Positions 13,060 through 25,700 of a stretch of 64,000 bases of DNA are shown here, piece after piece. Below the pieces are notes generated by a model that was given only the letters and a program-made list of their open reading frames with translations, was not told the DNA's origin and ran no database searches. The stretch's first letter is position 1. Every line of letters begins with the position of its first letter. The translations under genes were made by a program, and so were the position numbers. This stretch comes from Coffea arabica (Eukaryota; Streptophyta; Magnoliopsida; Gentianales; Rubiaceae): assembly GCF_036785885.1 (NCBI RefSeq), contig NC_092316.1, positions 49,051,001 through 49,115,000 of the forward strand, written 5' to 3'.

Positions 13060-13568
13060 TCTACATGGATGTGTAGAGTCTTCAGTTATGCTAGGTTTTG
13101 AGTATCCTAGAGTTTTGAAAACATATTTCACAGATTTGTAATTACATTAGTTTGCCTTAAACCAGTTCTCTCAACAGCGTAATCCAGGGAATGACAAGAA
13201 ACTAAATCCCATGTACAAAGGACCAAAGCTCTACTGTACAAAAGCTTAGGCCTCCAACAATCAGATTATGTAGACCAGAAGCTGAAAGTTGGGAGAGAGG
13301 AAACGAAAGATGATTCCAGGCAAAAAAATATGACTTCCACCTGTATTTCAATTCCGTGTTGCCACAAAATTTGATTCACAGAAAGGAAACTAATAAACAA
13401 ATGCTCTAGGCTTTAGATGGTGATACTATTTACACTTCTTTAGCATGTAAAAAAGATGCAAATTGAAGAACAATTTTGTAGCGGAGCAGCGCTACTTCCA
13501 GCTTCTCAGAGCTAATGAGGGATCAAAAGCTTAGTTACTACTGACGTCTTTAATCTTGCGTGAGCAAC

Positions 13569-14585
13569 TCAAACAGACGGGTACTATTGGTTTAGATGGA
13601 AAGTAAGGGAATAAAATTCCTCGCTTCTTGTGTTTGTTTTGAAGGATTTGAACTTGTCCTGCCAGCGCTTACCTCTTTCCTTATCTGAGCATCGTTCTTG
13701 TGGAGCGTGTCATCCAGCAAATAAGCCATCTCCCCGGCAACAAAAGCTTCCGATGGAAAGGGACATTGACCAGGTCATTAAGCTGCAGAGCATGGAAGAA
13801 CATAGCCTTTCTCTTGCAAGCTTTATATTTTGACTACAATTTATCAAAAATTTAAACATTCTAAATTAACTACAAAAGGAATTCAAAAATATCAGAAAAA
13901 GGCATTCTGTAGTGAATATCAACAATGTACCCATCTTCTGTTGCTGTGAACTGGACCATATCATCAGATAGCTGTGTTGTCATTGAAATGCCAGGGCACA
14001 GACAAGCCCAAGAAGATTGAGAAGCCTAGTATGGAGAAGCCTAGTATGGACTTTGATTCTGGAGCTGTTCAGGTTGCAGAACTGAAGAAAACTTACTGCT
14101 GAACCTGCAAAAACGTGGTGAACAAGAATCCATTACAAAATCAGCATCTAAGAATGTAGTCCTAGCTTGCCACAGGTTAGTACAGACATACCCACATAAG
14201 CAAAGAAAATGCAGTACAGAGCAGGTGCTGGAATTGAAGCAATGTCTGCTCCAAATTTTCCTGCAAGTCATTCTAATTTTAATACAAAAATGTATTCACG
14301 AAGGGGTAAACTAAATTTTGCAAATTCAGATGCCAAAACAAACCTAAAATAGAAAACAAAAGTATGAATTCAGAAGAAATCTGAACCACTCTTTGACTTC
14401 CAACACAATTCAACGCTAGAAAGCCAGCATTCTCACTGAGTAAGCCAAATAATCCAGTTTCATCCATAAGACATCTGCTCAATTAAATATTGCTGTAGAG
14501 AACTAGCAGAAATGAACACTGCTTAGACCGAGACAGAAGATCCATTTTCAGTCCCAAACACTCCAGACCATAAGATGCCAATACC
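13569..14585 (-). pseudogene. Nucleobase-ascorbate transporter (NAT family), 5'-truncated decayed copy
   Basis: NAT proteins are multi-span plasma-membrane permeases related to purine/xanthine transporters. Recognisable C-terminal exons on the minus strand are 14585-14527 (GIGILWSGVFGTENGSSVS), 14435-14344 (ENAGFLALNCVGSQRVVQIS), 14270-14192 (GKFGADIASIPAPALYCIFF), 14104 to about 13950 (SAVSFLQFCNLNSSRIK, later FLGLSVPWHFNDNTAI in another frame) and 13782-13569 (LNDLVNVPF; SEAFVAGEMAYLLDDTLHK; DKFKSFKTNTRSEEFYSL). The original C-terminal YPSV and stop lie at 13569-13571. Breaks: donor after 14527 reads CT instead of GT; a short duplication (CATACTAGGCTTCTC twice, about 14025-14055) shifts the frame; stops after YGPVHSNRRW; a shift between VPFH and SEAF; and a TAG before YPSV. 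The upstream half of the family protein was not found. Confidence 0.87.
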
Positions 14586-14639
14586 CTAAAATTTAGGAAA
14601 ACATGGTGAAAGAATGAATAAAGCTAAACCCGGAAAAAA

Positions 14640-15984
14640 AAATGCAATTTAGACATTCTAGAATAAACAGAGAGAATTCATATGAGAAGGAACATATGAT
14701 CAGATGCCATAATCCTAAGAGTTTTTGTTAAAAGATGAATACAAGAGTAACGTTTTTCCTTATTCCTTTTGCTTCTAGTTTTGGTTCATAAGCAAATAAA
14801 TTGACAGCAAGGAAGAGATGCCAGGAACTGAAGTACAATTCCAGAAAAAGATGAATCACGCTTTCTATTACCTTGCTCAACTCTAAAAATCTCAGATGTA
14901 CTGGGCAGCCTTTATCATATACGTATGATTGACAACCACAATCACAATGTAGGCCATTTCAGAAAGCTAAGAATACAGATCTTATAAAACTGGAAAAGGG
15001 ATCCATACAATGAGCTTTTCTTTGTTCTAACTGATTAGCACTCAAGTAGATCTCCTGTTCTTGAGCAAAAGTTTATTTTGTCAAACAAAAACCAAAATTG
15101 CAAAGACATCAGCAGTACCTCCTATTGTGATCTGAACTACTGGTGGCATTAAGCCACAAGAAAGTTCAGGAGCAGGAAATTTTCGACGTGGGCCTTTGCG
15201 TGAAGTTCATACTGGAAACTACAAGACAGAACACATTTTAGGCTGCATTTTTCTTTCATATCTGCTGTCTTTTCCTGCAGCCTACCAGTGCATTTATTGG
15301 AGTGTCTAGATATGCTGGTGCAACATATAGGCCACCATCTATTCTCAGCAGGGGTGTCAGTTGGCAGGTAAAGTAGCCATTTGAATTTCCTCTTATTTGC
15401 AATGTACATCAGATAACACAACTTCTTGTTTTTACTTGAACTCTTCCCAAACATGACATCTTTGCAAGCTCTCTGTTGAGCAGGTTGCTTGAGTACCACT
15501 CTTAACATGCATATATATCTCACATCAGAGAATTGTAGTTGTACAATTTGTGGTAGCTGAACCACATTACCCCTTAAAGAGAAAAGTAAAGAAAAGGTAA
15601 AGATAGGAACTTCAATTTATTGGAGCTGAACATAGTCAGCTCCAAAGATGAAAGACAGACAGGGTGGTGGATACATCATTGCACTTCATTCTTTTGTGAC
15701 AAATTCACTATCTTTTCGAGTAACAATTGTTTGTTTATACTCATACAACTGTAGAACTACCCTATGAAGAATGTTCTTCGACTTCTGAAAACAATGTTCG
15801 AGTGTGTTACAGAAGCTACTTTCCATCATTTATCCAGATTAAAGGCAAAAATCCATTTTCTCCAGTAAAAGAACTTAATTAGTATTTAAGTGCATATTAT
15901 AAAAGAGTAATAAAAGGAGAAGTTAGGATTCTAAAAATAGAACTAGAAATGATCATAGGAGAAGCAATCAGCAGCAAACACATG
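14640..15984. other. Unassigned region between NAT relic and duplicated parvulin 5' segment
   Basis: The N-terminal exons of a NAT gene would be expected here on the minus strand, but I could not recognise them. A 138-codon open frame at 15149-15565 (minus) has no family motif that I know. A short minus-strand phrase MPPVVQ near 15150 weakly recalls the NAT ATPMPPS region, which is not enough to call. Confidence 0.4.
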
Positions 15985-16765
15985 ATAGAATAATATGTAT
16001 AAAAATGGCTATACAAATACTGTACACTTCTCAAACTACTGGAAAATTTCATCAGTTAATCCATACCTAACCCTGGTAATAAATACTTGATATAACTCAT
16101 GTAAAGTTACTAAATCTTGGAACAATAAAATTCGAACAAATAATACTTCTACCACAACAATTTAAGTTACTACGTACAAATTTTTAAAACAAGTATGGCG
16201 ACTATCCATTAACCGTCATCAGCAACAAAGTAATTCTATGTTGAAATTTGCCATCTTCTAATAGCATTATATTAAAGCCATGATAAGCTATCCAAATATC
16301 TCCCCACGCCCCACCAAAATATGAAAGTTCACAAGCAGGAAGAACAAAACCCAAATGAATAAAGAGCAGATTTACTCTGGAATTAATAAAGAACAATCAA
16401 AAAATGAAATTTTAAGAGAAGCGTTTCCGGAATTTTACCTTAGAATTTGATGTTTTTTCTTGTGATGAACATTGAACAGACTGGAACTGAAGTGAAGCAC
16501 AGCCGAGAAGACTGCAAAGGGGAGGCTCTGCCTCTGTCAGCAGCTATTGAAAATTTGCATTTTTTTCGGAAATTCCACATAGCCGTTTTAGGCCTTTAAA
16601 AGGGATAAATTGAAAAAGCATCCCTAAGAGTTTTGACAATTCCAAATAGCCCCGACCAAGTTTTCATGATCACACCTATCTCCCTTATGATAGTTATATT
16701 GTAGTTTTCTCCACATATTCACTCTGTCAGTTGATTTGATGCTAAAAATTGATTTCTAAGCCACA
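15985..16765 (-). repeat. Right copy of the parvulin 5'-region duplication (promoter/5'-UTR-like)
   Basis: It aligns in the same orientation with 2930-3680, including a leader-intron donor (CTAAG|GTAAAATT, exon side ending at 16439) and the GTCAGCAGCT and TTTTCATGAT blocks. No parvulin coding exon follows it downstream on the minus strand; instead the NAT relic lies there. It may be a truncated gene duplication that now acts as an orphan promoter, or mere debris. Confidence 0.72.
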
Positions 16766-16795
16766 TGATGAATTTCACTTGTAAATCTACCCTTG

Positions 16796-16796
<1 letters not shown>

Positions 16797-16834
<38 letters not shown>
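16797..16834. repeat. (TA)n microsatellite
   Basis: Uninterrupted TA dinucleotide repeat of about 18 units. Confidence 0.95.
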
Positions 16835-16838
<4 letters not shown>

Positions 16839-16839
16839 G

Positions 16840-18587
16840 AAGTAACAATTATTTAAAAGAAATTGTGAGAAGGGTGTATTTAAAATGATGTAATTAAGGT
16901 GTAAATTCTTCCACTGAAATTCATAGCCAAAGATTAACAACAAAGTTTTGCTACATATAACTTGTTATAGAACAATTCCTTGTAAGTTGTAATGAAAATA
17001 AGTGAGCATTAGATGCATGCACAAAAGGATATTGAATAACAGAAAATAATTAAAAGATATAGCGAGCCACTCAAACGTAATTAATTTTTTAGTATCTACA
17101 ATTACCATGATAGTGTTTGCATATTCTTAAATATTTTCAAGCAATTAGAATTAATATTGCTGATCTCCTTGATCCACATCATTTGTTCAAAGTTTATTCT
17201 CCACAATCTCAAGCGTTGTTGTCTTTTACCTTTACTTGTCTAGCCGCTTGGAGCTTAGCATGCCTTCTACTTTAAAATAAAAGTTGATCCAATACTATGT
17301 ATCATCTCTAAACAATTCCAGTACATAATGCATCTTATGAATGATTTACATAAGACCCCGAGTGGCAATACCTTCTGAGAAGGAAATGACTTTTCATTTG
17401 AGTATGATAACCAACTGATCAAGATATAAAAATGGTATGCTTGGATAAATGATTGAAATTTGACCAATTTAGACAGGAGTAAACAAATACATAAATGGAG
17501 GAAATGAATTGAGAGGATTCAGGTTCCATTTAAGGGCATCTACTTCTAGTGATGTGGTAAAATTGGACAAATATTTTTTTATACAAATTTTGCCAATTTA
17601 CAACCTATTTAACTTATTCACATTGGTATTTTGTAAAGTTTTTAACTTGTAAGGGAATATTCCATCATTTGCTAGTAGTGTTTTAGTACATTGCTTGCTT
17701 GAAAAATGCATGTTTTTGTTGCTATTGGAAATTGTATGTATTCTTTGGTATACTAGAATAAGTTATTATATTAAAAATATCATGGTAAAGAAAGAAATTG
17801 AAGTATGAAATTCTAAAACTTAAAAATGTCATGAAAGGATCGATGAAGCTAGGGAGAGTTTGCAGTTTTAAAATTTAAATAGAATATAGGTCGATATGGA
17901 ATCACATAACACGAATTTGCAACACCATAAGCTAAGCATGCTGTCCTTTTATATACATAGTACAGATAAGAAATTACAAAGGAAAAGTTAAACATGCCTG
18001 TAAAACTCTTTTCTACTTTACAATTTCATTTTAGCATGGACAATGAACAATGGGCAATTAGTGGTTTGATTGCTGCTTCTATTTTCTTTTTGTTTTTATT
18101 TTATAATTGATCTCTTGTCTGACATTTTGTTTATTCAAATCTTGATACCAAGCATTTAGGTTTCACTACGGAGAAAAAAAAAAAAAAAAACTAGTTGGAA
18201 GTGGCTGTTCCAAGATCCAATATATAAATTTACACTCAATTATTTTCCAACCCAAACTCCACTGTATCAAATGCAACCAAGAACCTATAATTTGTTGCCA
18301 TCATTCCCAATACAACACCTCTGTTAAATGTCAATTCCTTCGCACTAGCTCAGAAGAATTTTCTTATGAGAATTGCATGCTGTCTTTTCCTTGCACAAAT
18401 TTTCTGCCGAAAGAATAAAATACATCATTTTTTGTGTACCAGTATCATTATCTGAAAATTGAACCTTATTTACAGTCTTGTAAGTTGGACATTAACAGGA
18501 TACATTGTGCCAATGTTCTATGGCATTATCCCGTGAGGTTTTCATATACTTATTATTGGGTTAAATGTTCAGTCATGCCATGACACA
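16840..18587. other. AT-rich intergenic region
   Basis: No coding family, RNA gene or transposon end was recognised. Open frames are short and without motifs; a poly-A tract occurs near 18174-18190. Confidence 0.5.
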
Positions 18588-18596
18588 TTTCTTTTA

Positions 18597-19122
18597 GAGA
18601 GAATTGTAGTTTTAGTCCCAAATATTTCCCTTTCTATGCACATTCAATCCTAATGACTGATTCAAGTCACGTGTTGGCAACTAATTATTAAAAACTTTTA
18701 AAAATAAATAAAAATATTAATCGTTAGCCATAAGTTGGAATAAAAGATGACTAATTACTCATATGCGGATCAAATGAATAATCAGTCTTTAACCTAAATT
18801 TTTTTTTGTCAACCAAATTTTTGTATTTCTAGTCTAAAACTAATTACTCATGGGATCACTATGCGAGTAACTAGTCCTTTTTTACTATAAAGTATGGCCG
18901 CAATTTTTCTTTTCAGCTTTTTTTTAATTCTTTTTTAAAAAATTAATTGCTGGAACGTAATAGCACGTGAATGGATCTTAGTGGCAATTGATAAAAATCA
19001 GTCAATTGGATTAAATATGCTTAGAAACTGAAACATTTGAAACTATCTTTGCTTTCTTTCAAATTTTAGGAGATAGAAACGCCCATACCCCAAACATTTG
19101 AAATCAAAACTACAATTCTCTC
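18597..19122. mobile_element. Mutator-like MITE with perfect 9-bp TSD
   Basis: Terminal inverted repeats begin GAGAGAATTGTAGTTTT at 18597 and, on the complement, GAGAGAATTGTAGTTTT ending at 19122; similarity continues inward with mismatches. The flanks are a perfect 9-bp duplication TTTCTTTTA at 18588-18596 and 19123-19131. The 526-bp element is AT-rich and non-coding. A 9-bp TSD points to the Mutator superfamily. Confidence 0.88.
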
Positions 19123-19710
19123 TTTCTTTTACCCATCTACAGGTATCAGCTTGCATACAAAAAGCATTGTCCGCTTTATACATGACATTCATATGGATTA
19201 CAAATTTACAATTACATCAGTAGTCGCATTTTTTTTTTTTTTTTGTTTGAAGCAGTAGCAGTTGCATTTTAAGATTAGGGCAAGACTATGGCGAACTACT
19301 CACTTGACTTTGCCAAATACTAGTCCAGCAAAAATTTGATGATTTCACATTAACTAAGAATTCAATTGCAAGAGCTGTTGACGGCTCAGATAGGCCAACC
19401 TGATCTGGAGTATTCCAGAGTCTCCTATTGCAAAGAAACTGTACTTTGGGAGTATTCCGAAGCCTTCCGTCTCTAAAATAGTAGTTAATGGCATTCTAGC
19501 ATTGTATGTGATGTCATTTAAAAACCTTAACAAATCATTACTGATTTATGGGACTGAGAGAACTCAAACATGGATGAAACCTATGATCCCCGGGTTGGAA
19601 GAAGAAATATTGACTATTAACTGAAAAGTGGACTCAAAATTAGTTTACAGACCAAGTGTGGCCAAAAAGTTGTCCTCACTTCTTTGAATTTAAATGCTAG
19701 CTACGTTTTC

Positions 19711-22700
19711 CTAATTGTCTGAATCTGAGCCTGAAAATTGCACTTGTTGAGCATCCTTAGGTTCCACATCAGTGATTGAAGGAGGAATGAGGTCGTTTCT
19801 TGGACGAGTAGGGTTGTTTCTTGGACGAGTCTCGCGATTTTGCCTAAACTTATCCTGCAACAGGAAATTCATAAGAAGAGGAAATACACACGTGTAGCTG
19901 AACAAATGCGTAATTGAACTTGACTGCAACTAAATGTGAATGGGGTTGAGCTCTACTACTAGTGTTACGCCAATATTTAGTGAATGAACAACTTATTGGA
20001 ATGAATGAACTACCGAGTCTCAAATTAGCAATAGACAATTACGCTGACTAACCTTATCACTCGATTCGTTTGAAGTGTTTGGCTCATTCTTCGGAGTCGG
20101 TTGACTTCTCTGCAGCCAGGTGCGCCCACACAACATCAATGCCACCAAAAGTAAAACTGGTCCAATCCTTGGATCACCTAATTGGTTGTGCATTTGATTT
20201 ATGAAGGAAGTGATCTTATACTTCAAGTCCTTGCTCGAAGAAATAATTTTCTCAGAACCTGCTTGCCATAAGGGATCTGAATCCTCAGGAACCAGCTCAG
20301 GACATTTTGTTCTCTGCAAGATGGACAGAATACTTCACTGTCAAAAAGACAGCATGGACAGAGCAAACCTGTCTCTGACAACGGAATTAGCTCATCTACG
20401 AAAGGATATCAAGTAAGGGAAAATAAGCATCTTTTACCCATTTCATTTGCACAAGTAACAAACTGATAAAGGTTTTTAAGTTGAAATCCTTGCATGCATA
20501 TGCATGCATAAAAAGTCGATCCAATGGGGACTCCCACGACCACAGTTAGAAACGCACGACATCCTAGGAGGTTACACAGCCTCACCCTTGAAAGCAAAAC
20601 AGAAAGTTGCTCCCGACTTGTGTCCCCGAGGTCAAAATTAAGTACCTTTAGAATTGCTTCAAGACTTGCCTTTCCCTACTTGCCTACGTACAGATGTATG
20701 GTTCAAATCCAAACACACTTGCACATAGCCTTAGCGATTTGGAGTTTAGACTTAATGATAACAATATGACAGAAATCCAAAAGTACAATCAAGACACAAA
20801 AAAGACAAGATTGCTAAAGTAAACTAAGGGACTATCTAGGACAAAGTATATTTTGAATAATAATATCCATTTGCCAGCCTGCTATAAGCACAAAAGTTTG
20901 TGTTGCTTATAGCAGAAGCATAATAAAGTGTCACCTTAAAGTCAACAATATTGGCTCCAAATTATCAAGATGAACACAATGACCATCTGACAACGTTTTA
21001 AGTAACTAAGAAGTTACCAGTCAACCAATGTAGAATTTGTAAAATACAAAAAATACGCGTCTGCATCTCTTATTCAAAATGAGTACTAATGCAAAGGAAG
21101 AACATTCCAGGTTTAATTAAGAACTAGCTACCGTGCAATTGTTCACCAAAAACAGAATGACAGAAGAAAGAGAACCCAAACACAACCCCAAAAAGAATAA
21201 GAGGAGCAGCTAATTAGCATCATATAAATACACAAGGAGAAGAAGTCAATACAAAGAATCCTCTGAGGACTCGTTGAGATGTTTTTGCCAGTTGACTTAC
21301 AAAAGGAGGGAGATTTCTGGAGTCTCCATCTTCTATTGTCTTGGAAATCCAACTTATGATCTGCCAATAAACATCCACAATATTTCAGAAGAATTTGAAA
21401 TAAGCCATCAGGAACATTTCACGAATATGATTATTCATAGTTTCTCAACATACAGCAATGCCCATAAAACAAGCACTTTCAGTAGATAATAGAAGGCAAC
21501 AAATTCCAGTTTGCACCCTTAAGCTCTTTGGCCATTCTCACTGTACTCGGCCTAAACACGATATGCCCTAATGTAGTTTAATTGCTTATGTGCTACACAT
21601 AATAACAGACAAAATGCAGGGGACATTCATGTGCTTATTTACCAAAGGCATCCAAGAAAGTTGGACAAGAAAACATTGGACTAATGATTTTTTAGTGCAT
21701 GGTCCATTTTTGAGCAGCAAGTGGTGTAATATTTTCGAAAGTGCTTTATTAGACGATGAAAGCAGAAGAGTCCATGACAGTTCTGGACAGTTGCTGTTCC
21801 AATTCTCGAAGTTTATTAGCGATACTACCACATTTCCTTTGGGGAGAGGCAGAGAGGACCGAGTTTAGGAGTGAAAACACTGCATCAACTCAACTGGCTG
21901 TCACCCACAGCTATACTCCACCACCAGGATCACTCCAAAATCAGATGGCAATTTGGATAAATGTGTGAAGCTATGCAGAAAGCGAGGGATAATTAACTGA
22001 TAATTTCAACCTTTGGTTTGATTTAATACCCAAATCTTCAGATCAATCTGTTCTTGAACAAAGTTGCATTTAGTTTATTCTTATAGTGCAAATGAATAAG
22101 ATTGTCTCTGAGACTATGAAGATTAAAGATTTATGATCATGTCGAAAAGATATTATCGTCAATCCTGTTGTTTTCTTTGATCAATATACACCCAGAAAAG
22201 GTGCTGACAGTCTCATGCAATGCTTGTATTAATCAAGGTTAGCACTGCTAGTGATTGTGGTACATTTGGGAGTATTTGATAATTTAGGGAGCAAAGCACC
22301 CAAAATCAGAGCTTAGGTGCAAAAAGTCCCAAAGTACAGTTGAGGATACAGAGGAGAAAAGCTGTTTGGTATAAGAGCGCAAGTAGATCAGTCCAATAAA
22401 AAAGAATTACAAAAACCATCGCATTAACTGATGCCGTTATTCAAGGTCAAGCACTAGTTCAATTTAGATGCTTAAAACTACAAGCTTATGAAAAATTCAA
22501 ACCTCTGTACTTTCATCTGGACCATTGTACTTTGCCACTAGTTGAGATGCAGGATCTGGTTCACTGTGATGCAATGCCCCAAACATGTTTCTTGGCTGCC
22601 TTTCAATTTTCACTTCATCCTCTGTTTCATTCCGCTCATATCGTACAATTAGCAAACGCGGTACATCTATCATAGCCCTTCTTGTTCCACAAGTTTCATA

Positions 22701-25700
22701 GCTGTCTTCAGAATTTACATGGAAGAAACAATATTTCTAAAAATTGGAGATATGTCAGCCATCAATTTAAGAGCACCAGTAAATGACTGGTAAAAAAAGC
22801 TGCATCTCATATTAATAATTGTGCAAAACAATCGAATTGTTGGAGCATGTAATATATATCCCAAGAATGAAAAGAAAACCTGATATGCTACAACCTTACT
22901 GGGCATGATTGTTAATAACATCTACATGATCCACACACAAGACATAAAGCTACACGCCCTCTTCTGGAGGTCCAATAACCATACAATCTTCATGCAATTA
23001 TAACCATCATAAATTTTATGATACTGAAGTCTTCTTCACATGGAAATCTTTAAATCGTCCCCTAGCCCTTAGTACACTCCATTGGCGAGCCAAGCAACTT
23101 GGGATAATTATAACCTAATTTTAGCACAGATGAAAATTAAACTGAAAAGGTGCATCTGAAAGCTTATATCCACAGAAAATAAAACATTTGCATTCTGCCA
23201 GTTCTGATCTTGGAGTTTATAAATGCATTAACTCAAAGCTTTTTTAGAACAAAATAACTACTCAGATGGATGCTGAACACTTATAACCCTATACTGCCTA
23301 GTAAATTTTCAAGAGCAGGAAAGACTAGAGATACCCATACACAGGCATCCACAATCAATCTGGTTTTAATCACCTTTATACTGAAGTTTCTGGCCCTGCA
23401 TAAACTATATACCACTTTACACATAATCTCTTGCAGTCTAAACTACACAGCTGTGGGATGTCAATCTTCCAGAATAACAAAATTGAAATGCAAGACCTAC
23501 AGAATAGGAGTAGTGACAAAAAATCAGCAGCAACTTCCATGGTTTCAATATATGATGGAGGTTAGAAAACTTGTTAAGGAATATGCTTGCTACACATTAA
23601 CAGAACAATACACAACTTCCGCACTGTTCTTAAATGCCTACATTTTCTGTAGGAAATCACATTCATAGCCTCACAATTTACTTAACTGCCAAATCTTGAT
23701 TTATAACTTCAAAAGATGCAATCCATGTTCTGGAAGATTTGAACAGATCAACAACCAAAAGCAAAGAAAAATATGAAGAGAAACTAACTTGCTGTGCCTC
23801 CCCGTCAAGCCAGGTAAACGTCAATCGCTTTTGTTTCACAGCAAGAGCTGCTGGTGTAGACAGAGAATCTTGATCAAGAGCGTTCAACTCACCACCATTA
23901 TTGTTCAGTGTCTCTTGTACCCTGCGAATGGTCTTTGACCAAGTGTAATGACACCATTTACTATATAAAACAAAATTTGACAGCACCTTTGTGTCACAAA
24001 AATCTTTGTCTCTGCATATTCAGTTTACAGTATTTCCTTGCCATTATTTTTAAAGTATTACTGATTTCACTCACTTGGAATAGTTTGCATCACAAATGGA
24101 ATCACATAAATGTCTTATCTTAAATCTGTAGCTTCAGCTATGTATCACACTTAGATATCAACTAGCATCCAGATATTGACTTAACAAAAGATAACAAGGA
24201 AAGGAAGCTCACTTCACGCATTTTATTCAGTTCTTGGCTCAGCCTTCCAGCAAGGATGACACAATACCAAATCCTCATCTCACTTCCAGCACGAGAGTAA
24301 CCTTGAGCATCACAACCCAACTCCATTGAAGTGACACTCCTTAGCTGGGGAAGCACTGAAACCATACATCAAAAAGCAAAAGCATCCATTGTCATATCTT
24401 ACTCAGGTTCAGCAAAGCATGCAATGAACAAGTAAGGCAGAAGTTCTGGAGTCTTGCATTTCTAGTCCTATTTCCATTTCTTGTTTGGTTTAGGACAAAA
24501 TGAACACATTGTTCTAGGTAAGAGAACAAAGGTACCAAGTAATCCTAGAAAGCTTCAGATTTTGGAAGCCAACAGAAGCCAAGTAATCCTTCTTTAATCC
24601 AGACTCTAAATTGAAAACCTTTTCTCTTCTTACAGGAAAAATGACGTTCGCCTATCCAGTGATCCTTTCAAATTAAGGGTACAGCACCAGCTAGTCCATT
24701 TACAGAAAGCTTGGATAAGTTATCTTACTCTAAGGAAGACAAGTTAGGTCTTTAACTGGAGGTAAGCAAGATAATCATGGGAACATTTAATCAGAAAAAA
24801 TTCAGTAAAATGAAAACATAAAAATAAGTTTTTTCACGAAAAGGACTTGGTGAAAGGATTAACAACAGTAACAAACTCTAAAGCTCAACTTTAACTAAGC
24901 TTAAAATCCTTCTTAACAAACCAAAACAATAACAGCCCTCTATGTTGTTAAAATGCAGATTTTATTATGGTGCATGAATAAGCAATCTTTACATTGGAAC
25001 CAGGTCTATTCAAAGGTCCTTGTCAGGAAACAATGATTGTTACCACAGTCAACTTTCAAAACCCTTAACATAAACAAAAACATACTTATCAGTTTATGAA
25101 GAGAAACATGGATAATTTAAAAACTTCACCATATAATTCGACTATAAAACTGAGAACAGACTTAAGCATGAGAATGAATAACATGGTTGAAACCAGCAGC
25201 TGAAAAACACATATCACAAGGATTAAGTTTGTAGTTTATCTGAGATGACAGATGCCGTAATAGCAGAACCCATTGACTAGTGACAGGAGGAATATCTGAC
25301 AAAGAGAATTGTTCAAACATGGTAAACTTCATGCAGAAAGACTTAATAAAACTGTACTAAAACAAGTATACCATGATATTTGTTATTCTCCATGATATCT
25401 ATAAACATCGAATTGTTGATTGATCCTGCAAGATACAAGCACCTAAAGCTTGTCAATAAATCATGCCATGCTACTTTCACAGCAGCTACTATGGTCTCTC
25501 AAAAGGGACATAAGGAAAGAACATGCCATAGTAAATAGTGGGTTTGACACCAGGATCTTTAAGTATTACAATGGCTGGAGCAGATTCAACCCCAAACCTG
25601 TTAGAAATGAAAAGAACTTCAGTGAAATGCGTTTGATACACTGAACAGACCAATATTTATGCTGCAAGAGAAAGGTTTTCCATTGTTCAAGAAAAAATAT

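Noticed and set aside
9667..13067. Active autonomous hAT transposon
   Set aside because: Ends and TSD are intact, but the transposase has an in-frame stop and at least two frame breaks.
13671..13680. Splice donor GAG|GTAAGC on the minus strand
   Set aside because: Reading through it gives the conserved NAT C-terminus (DKFKSFKTNTRSEEFYSL), so it lies within an exon.
15149..15565. 138-codon minus-strand gene
   Set aside because: No family motif and no clear splice partners. It may be part of the NAT debris, but this cannot be shown.
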